This document shows positions 1 to 4,706 of a stretch of DNA of 7,201 bases, piece by piece. The stretch covers positions 1-7,201 of the forward strand of contig CATXZX010000085.1 in NCBI GenBank assembly GCA_958404085.1, in the 5' to 3' direction. The notes under the pieces are model-generated. The model was not told the DNA's origin. It saw nothing but the letters and a program-made list of their open reading frames with translations, and searched no databases. Source of the DNA: an uncultured Prevotellaceae bacterium (GTDB taxonomy: Bacteria; Bacteroidota; Bacteroidia; Bacteroidales; Bacteroidaceae). The stretch's first letter is position 1, and each line of letters begins with the position of its first letter. The position numbers and the translations under genes are program-made.

Positions 1-1
1 G

Positions 2-58
2 GGTGAGCCGGATATTTTGGTTGGCACCAGCCACGGAACTACGCCACTGCCCCCATAA
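2..58 (+). other. Possible C-terminal tail of an upstream gene
   Basis: Frame 2 is open from the left edge to a TAA at 56-58 and would encode GEPDILVGTSHGTTPLPP. The stop lies 9 bases before the next ATG, as expected in a tightly packed gene cluster. Frame 1 closes at once and frame 3 closes at 69-71, so frame 2 is the best candidate but eighteen codons are too few to prove coding. A short hairpin (about 19-34, six pairs including one G-T) lies inside it and has no T-run. Confidence 0.25.
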
Positions 59-67
59 AACTCCAAA

Positions 68-283
68 ATGAAAATTATGAAAACTCTTAAAATCAAAAAT
101 GCCAATGCAGGCTTCGCAAATTTCTGTGTCGCACTTGACATCAGATTTGCATATAGTTACGGTACGTTCTTTGTATTCGGTACATCAGACCCAGATAAGT
201 TTAGGGGATATTGCAAGAAAAACGGTTTCTCTAACTGGGAAACACTTGAAATCACTGCTTGCGACTTCGAGGATGAGTTCTAA
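68..283 (+). CDS. Small unknown protein, 71 aa
   Basis: I do not recognise this protein. It has a basic N-terminus (MKIMKTLKIKN), a central aromatic stretch (residues about 26-38, FAYSYGTFFVFGT) and a strongly acidic C-terminus ending DFEDEF. It has no signal peptide or membrane helix, so it is likely cytoplasmic. A second in-frame ATG at 77 (MKTLKIKN...) is an equally plausible start and would give 68 aa. It is the first of three small same-strand genes with short gaps and no internal promoter or terminator, suggesting one transcript started to the left of the window. The AT-rich composition fits mobile-element DNA. A competing ORF in another frame (99-290) looks less protein-like and is treated as a shadow. 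Confidence 0.6.
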   Translation: MKIMKTLKIKNANAGFANFCVALDIRFAYSYGTFFVFGTSDPDKFRGYCKKNGFSNWETLEITACDFEDEF

Positions 284-303
284 CCAATAAAAATAGAAAT
301 GAT

Positions 304-624
304 ATGACAAGCAAGACATCTTTATTTCAGGAAAGGCTGGCTGCACTTCGCAAAGAGATACTTGAAGACCTTTTTAAGGCTCTACAGAAAAGAAAGAACA
401 TGAAGATAAAGTTTGCCGAGACGGAAGCACCTCGATTTTACTATGATGGAGGTTGGAGAGATATTACCCAGTTAAGTATAGGTCTTATTAGCCCGGAATC
501 CATCTCGTTTGGTTGGCATGACGAGCGTTGTTCCAACAAAGGTGCAAACGCCTTTGTGTATTCTGCACAAATAAGCACTGAAATACTTATCCAGTTCCAC
601 GAACTGATTTTCGACAAAGGCTGA
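304..624 (+). CDS. Small unknown protein, 106 aa, helical N-terminus
   Basis: I do not recognise this protein. Residues about 6-35 are rich in Leu, Glu and Lys with heptad-like spacing (FQERLAALRKEILEDLFKAL) and should form a long amphipathic helix or short coiled coil. The rest is a mixed alpha/beta segment with many aromatic residues (RFYYDGGWRD, SFGWHDERC). There is no signal peptide or membrane segment. The gene starts 20 bases after the preceding stop and ends 4 bases before the next start, which supports a shared transcript. Short cytoplasmic genes of this kind are common in accessory clusters of Bacteroidota conjugative elements, but no function can be assigned. Confidence 0.65.
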   Translation: MTSKTSLFQERLAALRKEILEDLFKALQKRKNMKIKFAETEAPRFYYDGGWRDITQLSIGLISPESISFGWHDERCSNKGANAFVYSAQISTEILIQFHELIFDKG

Positions 625-628
625 TAGT

Positions 629-895
629 ATGTATGTTAGGCTAAACACAACGGAACTACTGGAAATTGCCAAGAAAGTGGTGGGAAAGCACTCCGGCGAG
701 TTGAGCGGTGAGGTCTCTGTTACCTTACACGGATTGGAATTAACCGCGGAATACTATTATGACAATATGGATGAAGATCTTACGGAACTTGGCATTAGTG
801 ATATAAGTTGCGCTGACGAAGATGTTTTTGTATCGTTCAAAGAAGAGGACGAAAGAATGGCAATGACAATTGCTGAGTTGTCATGTTCAGATTAA
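629..895 (+). CDS. Small acidic unknown protein, 88 aa
   Basis: I do not recognise this protein. It is strongly acidic, especially at residues about 45-78 (NMDEDLTELG..., ADEDVFVSFKEEDE). Alternating polar and hydrophobic residues at about 26-43 (ELSGEVSVTLHGLELTAEYY) suggest beta strands. There is no membrane segment or signal peptide. It starts 4 bases after the previous stop and is the last gene of the small-gene cluster. Small acidic proteins on mobile elements include anti-restriction proteins and other DNA mimics, but no specific family motif is visible, so that remains speculation. Confidence 0.65.
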   Translation: MYVRLNTTELLEIAKKVVGKHSGELSGEVSVTLHGLELTAEYYYDNMDEDLTELGISDISCADEDVFVSFKEEDERMAMTIAELSCSD

Positions 896-974
896 ATATT
901 TTGTGACTACAGGGTATGTCAGGGAGGGTAAAAGCGTTTTTTTTGAGCATAATCTACAAATAGTTCGCTGTAAA
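896..974 (+). other. Intergenic spacer before the membrane gene pair
   Basis: This short spacer contains a T8 run at about 938-945, preceded by a weak possible AAAA-GCG-TTTT hairpin. It could end transcription of the small-gene cluster, but the stem is too short to call a terminator with confidence. No ORF here looks real: the frame at 870-1088 overlaps both neighbours and the promoter. Confidence 0.3.
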
Positions 975-1006
975 TTTGCGTATTTGATTATTTCTTCGTA
1001 CTTTTG
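975..1006 (+). promoter_or_regulatory. Bacteroidota-type promoter for the membrane gene pair
   Basis: A TTTG at 975-978 (-33 element) is followed after 20 bases by TACTTTTG at 999-1006, an exact match to the TAnnTTTG -7 element of Bacteroidota sigma factor promoters. Transcription would start about 5-7 bases later, leaving roughly a 20-base leader before the ATG at 1033. It shows that the membrane pair can be expressed independently of the small-gene cluster upstream. Confidence 0.7.
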
Positions 1007-1032
1007 CACACCGATTTCGAAAAATACGGAAC

Positions 1033-1536
1033 ATGACAGATATAAAGAACAATGGTATAGGAAAAATATTATATACACTCATGAATAAAGTATATAGTAT
1101 TGATAAGTCCAAATATATTTGGGCATTCATAGCCAGTGTCATTTATGTAGTGTTGCTTATTTGGTTCGCACATGTAGATGTTTTCCTTGATTGTTATAAT
1201 GATAAAATTGATACGATAGATAGAATTATTCCCCAAATAGCATACAAACATGCCCATATATTATCTTTGTTGACGAATTGGGGATTGTTGTCTTTGTTGT
1301 TTATCGATTTGCTTATGGCGAACAGATATGGCGGGATAATTTGTATTACTTTGTTAAATCTATTTGGCGTTTTTGCCATGATATGTATCTTTTGGTTTGC
1401 TGTTGGTTGTAACCCAAATATAGAGAATACGATAGGAGGTCTTGGAGATTGCAATTATTGCATAAAATCCTTGATTGTTTTTATTATAATATTGCTATGT
1501 CTGAAATTCATAGCTCTTAAACCAGATGACAAATGA
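1033..1536 (+). CDS. Four-helix inner-membrane protein of unknown function, 167 aa
   Basis: I do not recognise the family. Hydrophobic segments at about residues 29-48, 76-95, 100-124 and 144-162 predict four membrane helices with a cytoplasmic basic N-terminus. The loop between helices 1 and 2 (about 49-75) is mixed-charge (DCYNDKIDTIDRIIPQ). The loop between helices 3 and 4 carries a Cys-containing stretch (GCNPNIENTIGGLGDCNYC, Cys126, Cys140, Cys143) that could form a disulfide if it faces the periplasm. The start at 1033 fits the promoter at 975-1006. The stop overlaps the next start (ATGA, 1533-1536), so the two proteins are probably translationally coupled and may act as a complex. The AT-rich codon use differs strongly from the core genes to the right, in line with horizontal transfer. 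Confidence 0.8.
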   Translation: MTDIKNNGIGKILYTLMNKVYSIDKSKYIWAFIASVIYVVLLIWFAHVDVFLDCYNDKIDTIDRIIPQIAYKHAHILSLLTNWGLLSLLFIDLLMANRYGGIICITLLNLFGVFAMICIFWFAVGCNPNIENTIGGLGDCNYCIKSLIVFIIILLCLKFIALKPDDK

Positions 1537-2030
1537 TTTATATTGCTATAACATTTTTCTCGTTAATCGCTCTTTACGCAATCAGTAATTTCTTTCTTTA
1601 CACATTGCCTATTGTTGAAGCGGGGCCAATATCTGGAGTTAAACATACTGGATTGCAACGAATGCATGAAAGGATAAATGCTTCGTATACAAAGATTAAA
1701 CAAGGTGTTGTTTGTCGGTATCGGCGATTTGTCGTACAAGGCGAGTGTATGATAAAAATTGGCATTAAGCCAAAATCTGTTGTGTCCGTTAGGATGTTCT
1801 CTGATGACAATGAGAAAAACAAATTAGAATCCGGATCCGCAGTCCTTATCTTTTTGAATGATAAAAAGTTTCGTGGATACAAAATTCGAATCATTAAGAA
1901 TATAAGCGACGACAAGGCAGAAACTTATTATTATGATAAAGATGGTAATGAAAAGCCATCGTCAGAATCGCATTACCTTGCCAATATAATAGGAATTGTA
2001 GATCTTGAAGAGTCGGGCATTGCTGCTTGA
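1533..2030 (+). CDS. Membrane-anchored protein with a putative LexA/S24-like domain, 165 aa
   Basis: Residues 2-26 form one N-terminal membrane helix or uncleaved signal anchor, and the rest is soluble. Residues about 70-86 (GECMIKIGIKPKSVVSV) can be aligned by eye with the active-site segment of LexA/S24 peptidases (GxSMxxxGIxxGDxxxV). The later segment around GYKIRII (residues 115-121) lies where these proteins carry the catalytic Lys (here Lys117). The expected Ser is Cys72, and the GD pair of the family is Lys-Ser here, so an active peptidase is uncertain. A single N-terminal anchor also recalls S26 signal peptidases, which share the fold. The ATG overlaps the stop of the preceding four-helix protein by 4 bases. 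Assignment is by eye only; it may be an inactive relative or an unrelated beta domain. Confidence 0.75.
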   Translation: MIYIAITFFSLIALYAISNFFLYTLPIVEAGPISGVKHTGLQRMHERINASYTKIKQGVVCRYRRFVVQGECMIKIGIKPKSVVSVRMFSDDNEKNKLESGSAVLIFLNDKKFRGYKIRIIKNISDDKAETYYYDKDGNEKPSSESHYLANIIGIVDLEESGIAA

Positions 2031-2040
2031 ATAAGAAACC

Positions 2041-2101
2041 AATGAGGCTGTGTCAATCCAAATTATAGAAAGATTAAGAAGGATAGACACAGTCTCTCAT
2101 T
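2041..2101. terminator. Long imperfect hairpin between convergent genes; terminator or MITE-like remnant
   Basis: Left arm AATGAG-G-CTGTGTC-A-ATCC (2041-2059) pairs with right arm GGAT-A-GACACAG-TCT-CTCATT (2081-2101), allowing one mismatch and a small bulge. The loop of about 21 bases is AT-rich. On + it is followed by a T/A-rich tract (TTTATATATA), so it could end transcription of the membrane pair and perhaps, from the other side, the recombinase. The arms begin GAGGCTGTGTCA / GAGACTGTGTCT, which resembles terminal repeats of some insertion sequences, so a small non-coding MITE used as a terminator is an alternative. The rest of the 2031-2166 gap shows nothing else. Confidence 0.55.
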
Positions 2102-2166
2102 TTATATATACCCTTTTGCAAGTTGTTCACGGTAGATTTAGACGAATGATGGAATTATAATTGATA

Positions 2167-3420
2167 TCAGTCGTTTATGATTGAACAACCTCCAATGGCC
2201 TCTCTCTGTAATTCTTCCAAAGATTTATCTGTGGCCACAGCATCGAAAACTTTTCTTATGGCAAGATCGGCCATTTCTCTTGTGACATGGATATAGTAAC
2301 CTATAACTTTTCTTGATGGAGTTACGGTATCTCCGATGCAATACTCAATAACACTATCTTTGATGAAGAGTTGGTTGGCCAACTGCGCAAATGTTTTGCG
2401 AGCGGAATAATAGATAAAATTACTATTCTCGATATTACACTTCTTGGCTATTCTGGGAAGATTATCATATAATATTCTTTGCAATGCTCCGCAAGAACGT
2501 TTATGATGAATGAATAGCCGTCCTTTTTTTGTAAGCCTGTTAAGAATCTCTCTTGCTTCCGGTTGTATGGTGAACTCTGTTAGTGTTGGGTTCTTCCTTC
2601 TGTTCTCTGTCTTTATTCTTACGAACTGGACATAATCGTTACTAAAGTCAATCTCAACCATGTCACGCAGGTTTATTCCACAAAGGTAAAACGAAAGCAT
2701 GAAGATGTCTCTCGCTACACCAATCATCGGGCTTCTCTCCTGTGAAAGGTCAACATCCCTAATCATTCGGAGTTGTTCGAGCGTGACTGCGCAATCCCGG
2801 CGTGTAGGCTCAGGGTCTGTATAGTCAGCGTAAGGGCTTACATCATATTCCACAAACTTTTGCCGTATCGCATAGTTAATGATTGTGTGGAGGTTTCTCA
2901 TCTTTATAGATATGGTACTCCGTGACATTCCCCTATTCTCTTTCAAGAATAGTTCAAACCTATGGAGAGAGTCAGATGTGAGTAACTGCAGCAAAAAGTC
3001 GGAACCGAAGAACATTTCAAAATAATATAAGGCATCCCTGTAGAGCCTTAGCGTCCCATCTCTGTATTGGTTACGACGAGTAGTGAGGAACTTTTCTCCA
3101 ATGTCGTGAATACTCTTTGGCCCAGCATTACCCTCTGCATCCTCTATGTATTGAACCAACTGTGAACAAGTATAGTATTCGATGTCTTTGGCTGCATCGC
3201 AGATGGAATAGATCTTGTTCATTCTAATGCGAAGCTGCTGGTTGATGTAAGAAGCGTTATTCACACCTACAACCTGCCCATTCACAAGATTTTCCAGTCC
3301 AGGCACAACATGGCGTGTCACAAAGTAGCGTGTCTGGCCTTTGTGAGATATGGCGATGCGAACCTTATGCGATCCGTCAGCCAAAACCTTTGCTGGTAAT
3401 AGTACGACCCTTAAATTCAT
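2167..3420 (-). CDS. Tyrosine recombinase / integrase, Bacteroidota type, 417 aa
   Basis: It catalyses site-specific integration and excision of the element. The layout is an N-terminal arm-type DNA-binding domain (about residues 1-75), an SAM-like core-binding domain (about 100-200, with NRGMSRSTISIKMRNLHTIINYAI) and a catalytic domain (about 210-390). Candidate catalytic residues, counted from the ATG at 3420, are Arg252 (CGINLRDM), Lys270 (RIKTENR), Arg341 in YYSARKTFA and the nucleophile Tyr376 (GYYIHV). The usual His of HxxR is Tyr338, and the position of the second His (LGH) is Asp364 (IGD). The frame is open to a TTG at 3429, but that codon is part of a repeat unit, so ATG 3420 is preferred. 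No TAnnTTTG promoter was found directly upstream, so read-through from porQ is possible. Confidence 0.92.
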   Translation of the reverse strand: MNLRVVLLPAKVLADGSHKVRIAISHKGQTRYFVTRHVVPGLENLVNGQVVGVNNASYINQQLRIRMNKIYSICDAAKDIEYYTCSQLVQYIEDAEGNAGPKSIHDIGEKFLTTRRNQYRDGTLRLYRDALYYFEMFFGSDFLLQLLTSDSLHRFELFLKENRGMSRSTISIKMRNLHTIINYAIRQKFVEYDVSPYADYTDPEPTRRDCAVTLEQLRMIRDVDLSQERSPMIGVARDIFMLSFYLCGINLRDMVEIDFSNDYVQFVRIKTENRRKNPTLTEFTIQPEAREILNRLTKKGRLFIHHKRSCGALQRILYDNLPRIAKKCNIENSNFIYYSARKTFAQLANQLFIKDSVIEYCIGDTVTPSRKVIGYYIHVTREMADLAIRKVFDAVATDKSLEELQREAIGGCSIIND

Positions 3421-3490
3421 TCCCGACAATTTTCCGACAATTTTCCGACAACTGTTTTTCGTTCCGACAACGTTCCGACAATAGTTTTCG
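3421..3490. repeat. Five 9-bp direct repeats at the integrase start (possible arm-type or regulator sites)
   Basis: TTCCGACAA occurs at 3432, 3443, 3462 and 3473, and the one-mismatch form TCCCGACAA at 3421, all in the same direction. The steps are 11, 11, 19 and 11 bases, so most copies lie on nearly the same helix face. The copy at 3443 with its flank (about 19 bases, ending TGTTTTTCG) resembles the copy at 3473 with its flank (ending AGTTTTCGG), so the array also has a longer imperfect period. It touches the integrase ATG and lies about 90 bases from the cmk junction, a typical place for arm-type integrase binding sites or for a repressor/excisionase operator. Confidence 0.75.
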
Positions 3491-3522
3491 GTGTACTGGT
3501 ATTTTACAGTTTAACTCATAAC

Positions 3523-3600
3523 TTATTGATAATCACGCAAAAATCTAAATTCAAGCCACTTTGGTTTTTGTCCGTCTATGGCCACGATGATCTTTTTCAT
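3523..3600 (-). pseudogene. cmk: Truncated 5' end of cytidylate kinase (cmk), fused to element sequence
   Basis: The frame encodes MKKIIVAIDG followed by QKPKWLEFRFLRDYQ and a stop. The first ten residues are those expected at the start of (d)CMP kinase, where the phosphate-binding loop (typically FSSCGKST or similar) should follow directly; here that loop is missing. The ATG lies 2 bases after the porQ stop, and porQ-cmk is a gene order I know from other Bacteroidales. I infer that integration cut the gene at about codon 10-11. The 25-codon product cannot be a kinase. Ten residues are a short basis, so the gene identity rests on the N-terminus plus the neighbourhood. Confidence 0.6.
3571..3600. 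other. Probable element-chromosome junction (att site region) within the start of cmk
   Basis: Chromosomal coding sequence of cmk can be followed on - from 3600 to about 3571 (codons 1-10) and not further. The crossover core must lie in or next to this stretch and should be repeated at the other end of the element, outside the window. The exact core cannot be fixed from one end alone. Confidence 0.5.
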
Positions 3601-3602
3601 AT

Positions 3603-4580
3603 TCACATGCAATAAGTTAGATTAAAATGCAGCGAAGATGCCGCTACATGGTATTTGGCATACGCCACGCCGAGTTTGATTCGTTTAAGTTGCAATCCGC
3701 CTCCAAAAGACAAGCCTGCTCCGTGAGACGAACCGGCAGCCTTCAGTTCGTTGGCACGCCGGACGTTGTATCCGGCTGACAAGTATAGATAATCGGTAGG
3801 CAACACATCGATTCCGAAAACGAAATGATTGAAAAAACGTTTGCCGAATTTATCTTTTTTTCCCGCCTCATGGTAATAATAATCCGAATCCCAACGCGTC
3901 ACGTCAGTCATCGTAACCGAATAACGTATGGGAGCATGCGCCATGCCTTTGGTAAAACCGATTTGAAGGTCGAACGGAAGATGTTCGGTATGTTCATCGA
4001 AAGATTTAAGCTGGGCTCCGATATTTTTCATGACCAGACTGGCCGAAAAATCGGCATCTTCGTCAAAATAATTCAGACCCAAATCCACTCCGACTGCGAA
4101 CGAACTATATTCTGCGTACTTGGAATAAATCAAATTTGTGGTAACACCTCCCGCCCAACGTCCGGACAACGTATAACTATAAAGCCCCGATACCGCTATA
4201 TCCTTAGCCGACAAATCGCCCATCACCTGTCCGGTTTCGTCTGTCTCCGTCATATCGCCGTAGCTCATGTAGCGACCGGCCACTCCCAGCGTATGGCGCT
4301 GTCCGAGTATCTTGGAAAACGATGCCGAAGCTGCCTGCGAACCTTTCAGATAAGTCATATAGTTGAGATTCAACGAGCGGTCCGTCGCCGAAGAAAGGAG
4401 CGCCGGATTACCGAGCGCAAGGGGGGCGTCATCCTCGATGAGAGATATATTCGTCCCTCCCAGCGCAGCCACATGGGCCGATGCCGGAATTTTCAGAAAA
4501 TGGAAGATCCACGAACTCTCCTGCGCACCAGAAGCCATAAAAATCCAGCTTGCAACGAAGGTCAGTATGCTTTTTTTCAT
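3603..4580 (-). CDS. porQ: PorQ-like type IX secretion outer-membrane protein, 325 aa
   Basis: This is a member of the PorV/PorQ group of outer-membrane beta-barrel proteins. A signal peptide is clear (MKKSILTFVASWIFMASGA, likely cut after Ala19), followed by the family-type start FHFLKIPASAHVAALGGTNIS and a stretch around DDAPLALGNPALLS that matches the 'NPA' region of the family. The remainder is alternating strands with many Tyr, Gly and Ser, ending in a strand with an aromatic-rich tail (SSLHFNLTYCM). Length is normal for PorQ. The frame extends to an ATG at 4604, but the -7 element at 4602-4609 and the signal peptide support the ATG at 4580. In type IX secretion PorQ belongs to the machinery of the outer membrane; many Bacteroidales carry the gene, so it alone does not prove an active system. 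Confidence 0.85.
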   Translation of the reverse strand: MKKSILTFVASWIFMASGAQESSWIFHFLKIPASAHVAALGGTNISLIEDDAPLALGNPALLSSATDRSLNLNYMTYLKGSQAASASFSKILGQRHTLGVAGRYMSYGDMTETDETGQVMGDLSAKDIAVSGLYSYTLSGRWAGGVTTNLIYSKYAEYSSFAVGVDLGLNYFDEDADFSASLVMKNIGAQLKSFDEHTEHLPFDLQIGFTKGMAHAPIRYSVTMTDVTRWDSDYYYHEAGKKDKFGKRFFNHFVFGIDVLPTDYLYLSAGYNVRRANELKAAGSSHGAGLSFGGGLQLKRIKLGVAYAKYHVAASSLHFNLTYCM

Positions 4581-4601
4581 CCGATTACCAAAAATTGTGC
4601 C

Positions 4602-4609
4602 CAAAGATA
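4602..4609 (-). promoter_or_regulatory. -7 promoter element for porQ
   Basis: On - the sequence reads TATCTTTG, an exact TAnnTTTG. Transcription would start close to 4596, giving a leader of about 16 bases before the ATG at 4580 and excluding the longer frame start at 4604. No good TTTG is present at the -33 distance, so the promoter may be moderate. Confidence 0.6.
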
Positions 4610-4632
4610 CTCTTTTTTTAGATTATCTGAAT

Positions 4633-4640
4633 TATTTTTG
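4633..4640 (+). promoter_or_regulatory. -7 promoter element for the tonB operon
   Basis: TATTTTTG matches TAnnTTTG and lies about 67 bases before the GTG start of tonB. The -33 region is only T-rich (4613-4619) and overlaps the region upstream of the divergent porQ promoter, so the two directions may influence each other. Confidence 0.5.
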
Positions 4641-4706
4641 TGCGAGAAATATGTTTTAATAGGGAATCACGCGACCATTCAGTCAAATGTCCCCGTTGTT
4701 ATAAAC

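Larger units (their letters stand above)
1..3570. mobile_element. Terminal part of an integrated mobile element (ICE or genomic island), integrase-proximal end
   Basis: The stretch is AT-rich compared with the core genes on the right. It holds only small unknown genes, a membrane cargo pair and, next to the junction, a tyrosine recombinase, which is the usual place for an integrase at the end of its element. The right border is placed near 3571 because the reading frame starting at 3600 matches the start of cmk for ten codons and then becomes unrelated. The left border is outside the window. No conjugation, replication or phage structural gene is visible, so whether this is an ICE, an integrative mobilizable element, a prophage or a satellite island cannot be decided here. 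Confidence 0.65.

Noticed and set aside
998..1007. GTACTTTTGC matches the GTANNTTTGC core used by CTnDOT-type integrases
   Set aside because: The same bases form an exact TAnnTTTG promoter with a correctly spaced TTTG upstream of a gene, and the site lies inside the element; promoter is the simpler reading.
870..1088. 72-codon open frame on + between the small-gene cluster and the membrane pair
   Set aside because: It overlaps the end of one gene, the promoter and the start of another, and has no coding-like features.
1598..1915. 105-codon open frame on - opposite the S24-like gene
   Set aside because: The + frame has a membrane anchor, a coupled start and a coherent domain; the - frame is a shadow without promoter or recognisable content.
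3420..3429. TTG at 3429 as the integrase start
   Set aside because: The TTG is part of a repeat unit and adds only three residues; the ATG at 3420 is the more likely start, although the TTG cannot be fully excluded.
3421..3490. Repeats as a CRISPR array
   Set aside because: The units are only 9 bases with spacers of 2-10 bases; CRISPR repeats and spacers are about 25-40 bases each.
3530..3560. Minus-strand TAGATTTTTG as an integrase promoter
   Set aside because: The spacing inside the motif is two bases too long for TAnnTTTG and no TTTG was found at the -33 distance, so it was not annotated.
3825..4706. Long open frame upstream of and in frame with tonB
   Set aside because: It is antisense to porQ, lacks protein-like composition (many Arg, His and Cys without domain pattern), and the TonB signature starts only after the GTG at 4707.
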